14,322 nucleotides of DNA from Desulfobacterales bacterium (GCA_016735415.1 JAERRP010000264.1:1-14322); one strand, 5' to 3'; numbered from the stretch's first letter, positions 1-6,212 are shown. Notes: a model not told the origin generated them from the sequence alone. Program-made: numbers and translations.

Positions 1-1219
1 ACAACAGCATCGGCGCTTGTTTTGCGATTATCCCCTTTATCGCGCCAAGGCAGTAGAATCCCGGATTGTGTATTTTTAAGCTGATGTCAGAAAGGAAGTT
101 TATAATTCTCTCATTTAACAAAAAAGATTTTAATAAGGAGTTATACACAGTGAGAAAAGAGTTCATGTGTAAAAACCTCCAGAACCCGGGGTGATGCGAT
201 CCCAGGATAACAATTCCCAGTTCCTGCCCAAGTATGTGCAGGGGGTATATCACATAGGATTTTACCCGGTTCAGGCACTCCTGAATGAAATCCCGGTCTT
301 CTCTCCGAAGTCCGGAAATAGTTTCTATTCGGGCATGAAAATCAGCCAGGCGCCTGTCATCCCCATCTCCTTCCACAGGGAAGATCGACTCGAAGCCATC
401 CTTTAAGCTGCTGCCTTCCGATGGTATAAAATCGCTTAAAAACACTTCACGTACCTCGTCACCCATGGACGAGACCATCCGGTAACTGGATTCGTGCATG
501 CTCCCGGTTTTAAATAATACCAATACGACATCCGCCGCGGAATGTCTTGCATAAGGTTCAACGACCTCCCGGTGATCAATAGGACTGTTGGAGGCGATAA
601 GCCTTGCCATATTCAGCAGTTTGTCGTGGGACATGTTGACCATAATCCTGTCCCTCACATCTATGACGTAGTCCATGACCAGGGAGCCGTACCGACGGGA
701 AAACTCCTCAAGCAGTTTCTTCTCTTTGTTGGTGAATGGCTTTTGGCTGCGATAGCGGCTAAGTTCAATGGTGCAGAATATATCATGCCCCCTTTTAATG
801 GGCAGGATGATAATGCTGGCGACCGGTTCCTTTATGTCCTTGATATAATGGCGATCCATTGACGCCGCGATTTCAAGAAAGGGATTAGGGTTCTTCGCGG
901 TGCCTTTGACCCAGATATCCTTTACCAGGGTGCTCTGACCGGTTTTCAATACCCGGCCGGTAAATCCTTTAGAGGGCTCAAGGGGTTGAAGATGTACGCC
1001 CTTTTTGAGCCATGGATGGCCATCTTTTAAAATATATAGTTTCTCGCCCACACCACCTTTGGGCAACAAGGTAATCTGTCCAATATCTGCGTCGACTTTT
1101 GCCGTCAATACCTTCATTACTTCCATTAAAATCAGATCTACCGCTGCATCGCCGCCCGAAACAGCGAGGACTGGTATTTTTTCTAAAAGACTTTCGACGG
1201 CAATCATCTGACCGGGCAT
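1..1219 (-). CDS. GAF-domain signalling protein, C-terminus beyond the left edge
   Basis: An uninterrupted minus-strand frame of 406 codons runs from ATG (MPGQMIAVESLL) to the window edge with no stop. An in-frame TGA six codons upstream makes this the first possible ATG; a second ATG four codons on is also possible. Residues about 20-180 look like a GAF domain: a helix (VDLILMEVMKVL), a strand (DIGQITLLP), then KGFTGRVLKTGQSTLVKD, which is typical of GAF. Residues about 190-370 look like a second GAF-like domain (REDRDFIQECL, then YVIYPLHILGQELGIVIL). After about residue 370, FLSDISLKIHNPG faintly resembles a histidine-kinase H-box with Leu where the phospho-His should be. That reading is tentative. 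GAF domains bind small ligands in regulators, so this may be a sensor for the locus. It lies 81 bases after the PPOX-like gene on the same strand and is probably co-transcribed. Confidence 0.8.
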   Translation of the reverse strand, partial: MPGQMIAVESLLEKIPVLAVSGGDAAVDLILMEVMKVLTAKVDADIGQITLLPKGGVGEKLYILKDGHPWLKKGVHLQPLEPSKGFTGRVLKTGQSTLVKDIWVKGTAKNPNPFLEIAASMDRHYIKDIKEPVASIIILPIKRGHDIFCTIELSRYRSQKPFTNKEKKLLEEFSRRYGSLVMDYVIDVRDRIMVNMSHDKLLNMARLIASNSPIDHREVVEPYARHSAADVVLVLFKTGSMHESSYRMVSSMGDEVREVFLSDFIPSEGSSLKDGFESIFPVEGDGDDRRLADFHARIETISGLRREDRDFIQECLNRVKSYVIYPLHILGQELGIVILGSHHPGFWRFLHMNSFLTVYNSLLKSFLLNERIINFLSDISLKIHNPGFYCLGAIKGIIAKQAPMLL

Positions 1220-1300
1220 CGATTTTTCCCCATATCACTTAAAATCATCTGTAAACGGGATCGTTTCCGTAAGTATAATGCGGGCATATGATTCGAAGCA

Positions 1301-1714
1301 TTATATCCCCTGTCCCATGTCGACAATGGGCCGTACCCCGGTAATCTCAAAAATTACGAGATGTTTCAGTATCTCTGCAGCATCACCGACCTTTTCCCTG
1401 ACACCGGTTTTCATCCGATCAAATATATCGCCGTCATCTTCCACTGTCTTCACTTTTAGATAAATGCGGCATCCTTCTGTCTGCATGCCTGTTTTACCCG
1501 GCACAATCACCAAAAGCGCGGCATGGGGATTTTCACTTAGATTGGTGTAGGTTCTGTTGTTTCCGAGCATAAGCATCATCGTTGAATCGTCTGTCGGCAA
1601 AAATGAACCGAACATGGCAATATTGTTCTCTCCACGGCTGTTCGAAGTGCTCAAGACGTTGGTTTTTTCAGGCAATGCCAGACAACTTTTTACCCTGTCG
1701 CTCAAAACAGCCAT
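1301..1714 (-). CDS. Pyridoxamine 5'-phosphate oxidase-like FMN-binding protein
   Basis: The 137-aa protein has the features of the small PPOX-like split-barrel flavoprotein family. It has an N-terminal helix, then NVLSTSNSRGENNIAMFGSF, a strand with the pattern MLMLGNNRTYTNLSENPHAAL (residues about 46-68), and a late strand RIYLKVKTVEDDG. The pattern of substrate-free 'NRxxxNLxxNP' before a hydrophobic strand is common in this family, which binds FMN or F420 at a dimer interface. The reaction cannot be read from the sequence. The start is well supported by AAGGAGA seven bases upstream. Its last 20 residues (ending VDMGQGI) are repeated in a broken copy directly upstream, which points to tandem duplication followed by decay of one copy. 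It sits between the SCP2-like gene and the GAF gene on the same strand. Confidence 0.75.
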   Translation of the reverse strand: MAVLSDRVKSCLALPEKTNVLSTSNSRGENNIAMFGSFLPTDDSTMMLMLGNNRTYTNLSENPHAALLVIVPGKTGMQTEGCRIYLKVKTVEDDGDIFDRMKTGVREKVGDAAEILKHLVIFEITGVRPIVDMGQGI

Positions 1715-1771
1715 TGAGATCTCCTTTTCGTTCTTGCTTCAATTGTTAAATTAACGGATTTTTCTTGTCTA

Positions 1772-1924
1772 TTATATACCCTGCCCCATGTCAATGATGG
1801 GTCTTGCATCCACGATATCGAATATTACCAAATGAGCATCCTTGTCTTTGCGGGCCGCCGTGTCCTTCGTAAGTTCCTCGTTGAAACTCGCCTCCCATGT
1901 TTTTTCTCCTCCATTCTCTTTGTA
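1772..1924 (-). pseudogene. C-terminal remnant of a second PPOX-like gene
   Basis: The frame from an in-frame TAA just before this segment to the TAA at 1772-1774 encodes about 50 residues with no ATG start. Its end, HLVIFDIVDARPIIDMGQGI, matches the end of the intact downstream PPOX-like protein (HLVIFEITGVRPIVDMGQGI) at 15 of 20 positions, and the DNA is visibly similar too. Nothing upstream in any frame continues the PPOX barrel; the preceding bases lead to the SCP2-like gene. The simplest reading is a tandem duplicate that has lost its N-terminal three quarters. A translated short peptide from a non-ATG start cannot be excluded but looks unlikely. Confidence 0.65.
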
Positions 1925-1960
1925 TTATTATTGTATCCGTTGTCGCTTCAGAAAAAATGA

Positions 1961-2350
1961 TTATGCTACCGATCCCGCCACCTCAATGAATTTGCTGACC
2001 GCGCCGAGATTTCCGGTCAGTTTGGTGAGTGACCCCTTTTTTAGCTTCATCGAACCCATGGTCAATGCGGCAACGACATTTCTTTTGCCACTAAAAACAT
2101 CTGCAAAGGTTCCCCCTTTTCCTTCCAGGATAATATCGACCTCTTCATTCGGCTTGTTCCCAAACCAAAATGGGTCTGCAGTTGGCAGCCACATGCCGAA
2201 AGAAGTGTCTTTTTTGAGTTTGGCTTTACGGTCCTTTAGCACCCGGAAATGAAAGTTGCTGTCAAACCCTTCGGCTTTTTTTTGGAAATCCTCATTTTTC
2301 TTTAACGCCTCGACAACCGCATCAAGCCATTCTTCACTAAATAATTGCAT
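1961..2350 (-). CDS. SCP2-like sterol/lipid-binding domain protein
   Basis: The 129-aa product is a single small domain resembling SCP2 (sterol carrier protein 2). It has an N-terminal helix (SEEWLDAVVEALKKNEDFQKKAEGF), strands FHFRVL and KLKKDTSFGMWL, then EEVDIILEGKGGTFADVFSGKRNVVAALTMG, and the closing GSMKLKKGSLTKLTGNLGAVSKFIEVA helix. The 'alpha/beta strand, D-x-F-x-G-K-x-x-x-x-A-x-x-x-G-x-x-K-x-x-G' arrangement is the diagnostic part. SCP2 domains hold hydrophobic ligands such as fatty acyl chains in a tunnel. In a hydrocarbon-activation locus it could bind the substrate or a long-chain succinate product, but that is inference. It starts 70 bases after the VWA gene; that gap is AT-rich and may hold a weak promoter. 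Confidence 0.75.
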   Translation of the reverse strand: MQLFSEEWLDAVVEALKKNEDFQKKAEGFDSNFHFRVLKDRKAKLKKDTSFGMWLPTADPFWFGNKPNEEVDIILEGKGGTFADVFSGKRNVVAALTMGSMKLKKGSLTKLTGNLGAVSKFIEVAGSVA

Positions 2351-2385
2351 TAGCCTCTTTCCTTTTCCTAAAGGGTTAATAAGTA

Positions 2386-2415
2386 AATATAGATAGAGTA
2401 TATATATATGGACAA
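2386..2415 (-). promoter_or_regulatory. Possible sigma-70-type promoter before the SCP2-like gene
   Basis: On the minus strand TTGTCC (4 of 6 to TTGACA) is followed after 18 bases by TATATT (5 of 6 to TATAAT), inside a TATATATATA-rich gap between the VWA and SCP2-like genes. This could give the three leftmost genes their own transcription. AT-rich DNA produces such matches by chance, so support is weak. Confidence 0.25.
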
Positions 2416-2420
2416 TCCGA

Positions 2421-4163
2421 CTATGGCGTCAGGCAAAAGGGTAACGGCGATTTTCCATACATTAACGTCCATTTAAAAAGATTTTCTACCGCCGATGGTA
2501 ACTGTCCGAAATTGCTAATAAACTGTATACTTCTGCCATACTGTCGCTCCATGGCCTCACGGTCCTTGTATCCGATTCCCAAAGTCACTAGATGGATCCG
2601 GTTCCGTTGGCAATAGTCAATCCCGTATTGAACGTTACAACCAAAATTAGACTCACCGTCTGTGATGTGAAAAATGAACTTTTTAGCGGCATTGTCCGGG
2701 GTAAGGTGGGCTGCCGCGATAATGGCCTGACCGGAAGCAGTTTGACCGCATGGCGGAACGGATAGTACCTTGTTGCCTTCAATTAGTCTGGAAATCATAC
2801 AGATTCCCTCGATTTCGAAATAAGCATAGCCTTGAATCCGATTCCGAAAACCAGCAAATGCTTTATGTACGGTTCCGAGTGTATTTTCCACCATCCGCCA
2901 CTTGGCATACCCGCTCATGGATGCGGTCGCATCCACAAGAATGCTGATATTCCAGTCCACAACAGGAATCTTTTGCCTGTCGAAGAAGCAACGTCCCGTA
3001 ATCGGTGCACGATACAGCCGTCTTCGATCCACCCGCCCCGCTTCGAGCCCGCGATTAAACACCGTTTTTCGATTCGCATACGTCTGGATGATCGACTTCA
3101 GGCGAGCCACCATTCTGGGATCGATAACCGGGTGTGCCGGGATATTAAAATCCCAGCGGGATGTGGGAACGACGTCCGGGTTGTCCGTTCCGGCTACGGA
3201 GCGAATAATGGGGGTGATATCCGTTGAATGCACGGCAAGTTTCTCCTCGACGGCTTGTGCCACTTCAGGAGACAACTGATTTTTTGGGTTTGCCTTTTTG
3301 AGGGGTTCTTTTTTTGGGAGTCCGGGTGTTGCCGGCATCCACAAGAGCCGTTTATCTATGGTCTTCCATCCGCTAACCAGATCCCTCAGCATGTTCAAAC
3401 CATCGTGATATAAAGATGCCCTTTGGTCACAACGGTCAACCACCCGCTTTCCCGACCTGGCAATTTCCTTGAGTTGCTCTGTCAGTTTGGCCAGGATGTT
3501 CAGCGGCTTTTCAAGCATTGATTCGGAGTCGGAAACTAAACGCCCAAATGATTGCATCCACCAGTAGTGCATCAGACCATCGATGCTGAGAGATGTTTTG
3601 GGGGTAGATAATTCCATGGCGACGTTTCTGGCGGCGCAGGTGTAATTTCCCAACATACTATATCCAGATAGGGTGTCGATAAATATGGCTTCACCTGTAT
3701 GGATAATCTTGTGAAGCAGGATCTTGTCCGTGGTTTTTATATTTCGGATACGTTCATCTGTCTTTTTCCAGACCAGATCAACCCATTGCGTCCGTCGTAG
3801 CGCTTCATGGGCAACGATACCGACAAGATAGTCAAATTTTCGATACGAAACGGGATAGCGCCCCTCAACAACCACTGGGTTGAGTACGATTGCATCGCTG
3901 TTGCTCGACATTCCCGCCCACTCCACCTGTCCTGTGTTACGGCCGATATATCCGGTGATTTTGTTCAAGGCGCGCAGAATATTGGCCAGCTCGGCGGCCT
4001 CGATGTGAGACGTGTTCTTACGCCAATATGCTGATATTCCGCCACCGTCGCTTTTTTGATCTTCATTTGACTTTTCTGTCCAAACACACCTGGCATCCGC
4101 ACCGGTTGTTTTGGAAAGCCAGTGGCCGCTAATATTGTTTGTATTTTGTTCCGTTGCCACCAT
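2421..4163 (-). CDS. VWA-domain MoxR partner protein (NorD/CbbO-like), copy 1
   Basis: The 580-aa protein has a C-terminal von Willebrand A domain (about 400-570). Its MIDAS metal site is nearly complete: D411-A-T413-A-S415 (Thr replaces the usual first Ser), T475 in GQTASGQA, and D502 in HITDGESN. Just before it lies RRLYRAPITGRCF (381-393), shared with the plus-strand paralogue. The N-terminal 300 residues are a helical region also shared with that paralogue (ISAYWRKN, RALNKITGYIGRN, YPVSYRKFDYLVG), with a Lys/Pro-rich linker at 280-300. VWA proteins of this layout pair with MoxR-family ATPases, as NorD with NorQ or CbbO with CbbQ, and bring the ATPase to its client enzyme. The start overlaps the ATPase gene by 35 bases and has AAGGA seven bases upstream, a sign of translational coupling. 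The likely client is the glycyl radical enzyme or one of its Fe-S subunits. Confidence 0.88.
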   Translation of the reverse strand: MVATEQNTNNISGHWLSKTTGADARCVWTEKSNEDQKSDGGGISAYWRKNTSHIEAAELANILRALNKITGYIGRNTGQVEWAGMSSNSDAIVLNPVVVEGRYPVSYRKFDYLVGIVAHEALRRTQWVDLVWKKTDERIRNIKTTDKILLHKIIHTGEAIFIDTLSGYSMLGNYTCAARNVAMELSTPKTSLSIDGLMHYWWMQSFGRLVSDSESMLEKPLNILAKLTEQLKEIARSGKRVVDRCDQRASLYHDGLNMLRDLVSGWKTIDKRLLWMPATPGLPKKEPLKKANPKNQLSPEVAQAVEEKLAVHSTDITPIIRSVAGTDNPDVVPTSRWDFNIPAHPVIDPRMVARLKSIIQTYANRKTVFNRGLEAGRVDRRRLYRAPITGRCFFDRQKIPVVDWNISILVDATASMSGYAKWRMVENTLGTVHKAFAGFRNRIQGYAYFEIEGICMISRLIEGNKVLSVPPCGQTASGQAIIAAAHLTPDNAAKKFIFHITDGESNFGCNVQYGIDYCQRNRIHLVTLGIGYKDREAMERQYGRSIQFISNFGQLPSAVENLFKWTLMYGKSPLPFCLTP

Positions 4164-4977
4164 GTGACTTCCTTAGCTCCATATGCAGAGATAAAAGGAT
4201 GGATTCGAGTGCATCATTGCCGACCTGTAGGCTGTTGATGAACGCTTCCTCAATGGTTGCTCCCACTGCCACCATTTCAGCAATCATAAGGGTATGGCGG
4301 GTGGAGACAACCATCGGTTCCTGAGTGTTGCCCCGCAACTTACTGGCTACATTCACAATGGTCTGAGCATCAGCTTCGGCAATACCGGATTTAAAATGAA
4401 GAACATTGGTTTCAACATCAACGGGCAGATAATCAAGCGTCGTCACATAAAACCGATCCCGCAAGGCGGCATCGAGCATTTCAGTTCCGACAAATTCATC
4501 ACCTTCATTCAAGGTCGCAATAAAAACCACGCCGTCTGCCACCCGCATCAATCCGATTTCATCCAGCCACACCTGTCTGTCTTCCGCAAGAACTGAAAAC
4601 AGCATGTTCAGGGCTTTGGGATGCTCCGGCCGGTTGATCTCCTCAAGATGAATAACGCATCCGGGAGTCTGAAGGGCCTGGGGAAATAGAAATTGCTGAT
4701 AATAGGTTTCACCATCCTTGAGCCGGTGCTCTCCGAAAAGCTGGCCCGGTTCGGAAAGGATACCGATTTGAAAAGTGGCCAAAGGCCGTTTGCCGCGAGC
4801 GGCAAATTGTTTAACCAGGGTGGATTTGCCACACCCCTGTTTGCCTGCAACCAGAAGGTTTACAGGGTGGCGCTGCGAGAGAAGATGAATCCGGTGGAGA
4901 TTCTCGATAACGGCCTCCGGAAGAAAATAATGGCTTTCAGGTTCCGGAATGGTTTCCTTAATGGTAGACTCTGACAT
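4129..4977 (-). CDS. MoxR/NorQ-type AAA+ ATPase (BssE-like), copy 1
   Basis: The 282-aa protein shows a full MoxR-type AAA+ core: Walker A AGKQGCGKST (44-53), Walker B CVIHLEEIN (107-115), sensor-1 Asn in ATLNEG (about 157), and the arginine-finger segment LDAALRDRF (168-176). NorQ/CbbQ-type ATPases form rings that insert metal or reactivate enzymes. The equivalent gene in toluene loci, bssE/tutH, is a long-known member of benzylsuccinate synthase operons, though its job is not settled. Its neighbour on the 3' side is the VWA partner, overlapping by 35 bases. The start has GGGAG six bases upstream and lies 20 bases after the candidate selenoprotein gene. About 100 of the 140 aligned positions 37-176 match the plus-strand copy with no gap, counted by eye. 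Confidence 0.92.
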   Translation of the reverse strand: MSESTIKETIPEPESHYFLPEAVIENLHRIHLLSQRHPVNLLVAGKQGCGKSTLVKQFAARGKRPLATFQIGILSEPGQLFGEHRLKDGETYYQQFLFPQALQTPGCVIHLEEINRPEHPKALNMLFSVLAEDRQVWLDEIGLMRVADGVVFIATLNEGDEFVGTEMLDAALRDRFYVTTLDYLPVDVETNVLHFKSGIAEADAQTIVNVASKLRGNTQEPMVVSTRHTLMIAEMVAVGATIEEAFINSLQVGNDALESILLSLHMELRKSHGGNGTKYKQY

Positions 4978-4997
4978 GTACGCTCCCTACCCTTTGC

Positions 4998-5348
4998 TTA
5001 TTTGAAATTCGAAGAGAAAAGTTCCTTGCGCCGCTGCCTTAAAAAGTTGTCAAGACCAGAGATATTCCATCTTTGATTCATTTGACTCAATTTTCTGATC
5101 ATCTGTCTGGCCTCATTCAAATGGTTCCCGCTACCGGTTCCGGAAATCGATGCCAATTTTTTCGAAAGCGCCTTCATCTCCTTTTGTTCCTGCTCCAGGC
5201 CGTCAGATCTTGAAAACAGACATTTGTTCCCGCAACGCGGGCACTCGCGGAGATCGGATTCCCCGCACGCCGGTCAGCCGGCCTGACCGATAAATTTGAA
5301 ATCGATGTATTCGGATGAAAAACCGCAAATATTACAGGTCAGATCCAT
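4998..5348 (-). CDS. Candidate selenoprotein: zinc-ribbon protein with in-frame UGA (Sec25)
   Basis: Reading through one in-frame TGA at 5274-5276 gives a 116-residue protein that ends in TAA 20 bases before the ATPase gene. Its metal- or redox-type motifs are C5-N-I-C8-G-F, U25-P-A-C28-G, C36-P-R-C39-G and C43. The TGA stands exactly where Cys would complete a C-P-x-C-G pair. Residues 50-116 are charged and helical. A strong GAGGAGGG lies six bases before the ATG; an in-frame ATG six codons earlier is less likely because it has no such site. Without readthrough only 24 residues would be made, and the first ATG after the TGA comes at codon 58, past all the Cys pairs. No frameshift or other stop is present. 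The CxxCGF start resembles that of the 70-aa protein nearby. The alternative is a Cys-to-stop mutation. I do not recognise the family as a known selenoprotein. Confidence 0.6.
5247..5266 (-). promoter_or_regulatory. Possible bacterial SECIS hairpin after the UGA
   Basis: Starting 8 bases after the UGA the mRNA reads GCGGGGA-AUCCGA-UCUCCGC, a 7-bp stem (one G-U pair) with a six-base loop that begins 15 bases after the UGA. A second hairpin, CCCGC-GUU-GCGGG, sits 33-45 bases after it (5229-5241). Bacterial SECIS elements are stem-loops just downstream of the Sec UGA, usually with a G early in the apical loop. The first hairpin lacks that G unless its top two pairs open; the second has it but is slightly far. 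So a structure is present but not a textbook match. Confidence 0.35.
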
Positions 5349-5353
5349 TTCTG

Positions 5354-5363
5354 CCCTCCTCGC
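5354..5363 (-). promoter_or_regulatory. Strong ribosome binding site for the candidate selenoprotein gene
   Basis: The minus-strand sequence GCGAGGAGGG precedes the ATG at 5348 by five to six bases. It selects this start over the in-frame ATG at 5366, and it indicates that the ORF containing the internal TGA is actively translated from its 5' end. Confidence 0.6.
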
Positions 5364-5395
5364 CATGACGGCTTCGCACGAAGTCCGATGCCTGT

Positions 5396-5437
5396 GGTAG
5401 GCTCCATCCCTATTCACGGTGCAGTACGCTGCCTACC
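5396..5437. repeat. Seven-base inverted repeat in the leader of the candidate selenoprotein gene
   Basis: GGTAGGC and GCCTACC flank a 28-base loop in the 153-base gap between the 128-aa subunit gene and the candidate selenoprotein gene. Both strands could fold here. I recognise no riboswitch class or operator, and the stem is short enough to be chance. The rest of this gap is the terminator-like hairpin described separately. Confidence 0.3.
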
Positions 5438-5448
5438 GGATTTTATTT

Positions 5449-5490
5449 AAAAAAGGAAGCGAAGTGCCCGAAAACCGATCAGGCACTTCG
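5449..5490 (-). terminator. Rho-independent terminator-like hairpin after the Fe-S subunit gene
   Basis: Twelve bases after the stop of the 128-aa gene, the minus-strand RNA forms a 9-bp stem (CGAAGUGCC / GGCACUUCG, 13-base loop). CUUCC and a run of six U follow. This is a normal intrinsic terminator shape. It would end or reduce transcription of the enzyme genes before the candidate selenoprotein and chaperone genes, so those genes may have a lower dose or a promoter of their own. Confidence 0.7.
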
Positions 5491-5501
5491 TTAAACCACC
5501 A

Positions 5502-5888
5502 CTATTTGCTGTGTTGTTCCATTTGGCGCTGGGTACGGCGATGGTGAGGATCGGCACACTCGGTGCCGTCCGTGTCGATAAATTCCATTTTGTCGTAGTA
5601 CTTGCATTTTACGGCGTCCACATTGAAAAAAGTCATCATGGCCGCCTCTCCTTCTTTAACAAAGACCGGTATGTCCGCATTAAGATCGCTGCCCGTTTTC
5701 AATGTCGCGCAGAATCCCCTGCCGTCGGAACCGTATGCACTTTCGGAAAATTTCTTGCATTTGCCGCAAGCCTTTTCCGGAACCGTCTCACGGCCCTCAA
5801 CCCCCTTTTTGCTGGAAAAGTTGCCAGCCATAGTATCGCGCATTTGGGCCCATTCACCACCCCGTCGCCTTGATTTACGTCTAGCCAT
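5502..5888 (-). CDS. Small Fe-S subunit of the glycyl radical enzyme (BssB/BssC-like HiPIP-type fold)
   Basis: The 128-aa protein has a basic N-terminus (MARRKSRRRGGEW) and a four-Cys core: C41-G-K-C44-K-K-F, C60 in GRGFC, and C95 in DAVKCKYY. C111 is an extra. The same order (CxxCxxF, then G-x-C, then D-A-x-x-C-x-x-[FY]) is found in the 55-aa subunit encoded upstream of the catalytic gene. In benzylsuccinate synthase both small subunits carry a 4Fe-4S cluster in a HiPIP-like fold and sit on the catalytic subunit. This protein may take the beta (BssB) place, although it is longer than toluene BssB and the correspondence is not certain. It starts 24 bases after the 70-aa gene, with AGGGGG eight bases upstream, and is followed by a terminator-like hairpin, so it closes the enzyme operon. 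Confidence 0.7.
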   Translation of the reverse strand: MARRKSRRRGGEWAQMRDTMAGNFSSKKGVEGRETVPEKACGKCKKFSESAYGSDGRGFCATLKTGSDLNADIPVFVKEGEAAMMTFFNVDAVKCKYYDKMEFIDTDGTECADPHHRRTQRQMEQHSK

Positions 5889-5912
5889 ACAAACCCCCTG
5901 TTCGTAGTAAAC

Positions 5913-6125
5913 TTATTGAGCCACACCCTCTATTCCGGTCGATTTGCCCCAGGGGTCTTCGCCCGCCTGCATAGTCCGGATGGCCTCGTTTTTTAATTGA
6001 TCGACCACAAGCCACGCCTGGCATTTCATGCATTGCCGCAGTGACATCGACTCGTCAATGCGCGGATTGTAAAGATAACGAAACTCCTTTATGGGGGCTT
6101 CAAAGCCGCAACCGATGCATTTCAT
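5913..6125 (-). CDS. 70-aa zinc-ribbon/rubredoxin-like protein of the synthase operon
   Basis: The protein begins MKCIGCGFEAPIKEF and has two CxxC pairs, C3-I-G-C6 and C32-M-K-C35, the spacing of a zinc ribbon or rubredoxin-like knuckle. After these come a short helix (VDQLKNEAIRTMQAG) and a Gly-rich tail. ATG at 6125 is chosen because AAGGAGA lies seven bases upstream; a longer frame from 6206 would start inside the intercistronic hairpin and add an unlikely leader. Its opening CxxCGF-[EA]-x-x-x-x-[DE]-F-[RK]-[FY]-[LI] is repeated at the start of the candidate selenoprotein, so the two may be related domains. Alkane-activating clusters carry extra small proteins beyond the two Bss-type subunits (MasB/MasE in denitrifiers); this may be such a protein, but I cannot assign which. 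Confidence 0.75.
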   Translation of the reverse strand: MKCIGCGFEAPIKEFRYLYNPRIDESMSLRQCMKCQAWLVVDQLKNEAIRTMQAGEDPWGKSTGIEGVAQ

Positions 6126-6174
6126 TTTGTATCTCCTTTTTTCTCTGGTTAAGATCAAGTTGGTCCTGAAAAGC

Positions 6175-6204
6175 GCTTGCCCCGGGCGCAAGCCCGGGGC
6201 AAGC
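6175..6204. repeat. Perfect 13-bp GC-rich intercistronic hairpin
   Basis: GCTTGCCCCGGGC and its exact reverse complement are separated by four bases (GCAA on the plus strand, TTGC in the minus-strand mRNA). The hairpin begins 9 bases after the catalytic-subunit stop and ends 50 bases before the next start. Only TTTT follows, so it is a weak terminator at best. It could protect the 3' end of the catalytic-subunit mRNA and so raise its yield over the small downstream genes, or it could be a REP-like dispersed repeat. Confidence 0.85.
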
Positions 6205-6212
6205 ATGCCTGC

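Noticed and set aside
191..1238. Short plus-strand and out-of-frame minus-strand ORFs in the left kilobase
   Set aside because: They are shadows of the continuous 406-codon GAF frame; none has a plausible domain or ribosome site.
5396..5437. GGTAGGC/GCCTACC repeat as a riboswitch
   Set aside because: Only a seven-base stem with a 28-base loop and no match to a riboswitch core that I recognise.
6126..6206. Longer N-terminus for the 70-aa zinc-ribbon protein
   Set aside because: It would start in the GC-rich hairpin and lacks a ribosome site; the ATG at 6125 has AAGGAGA and begins at the conserved CxxC.
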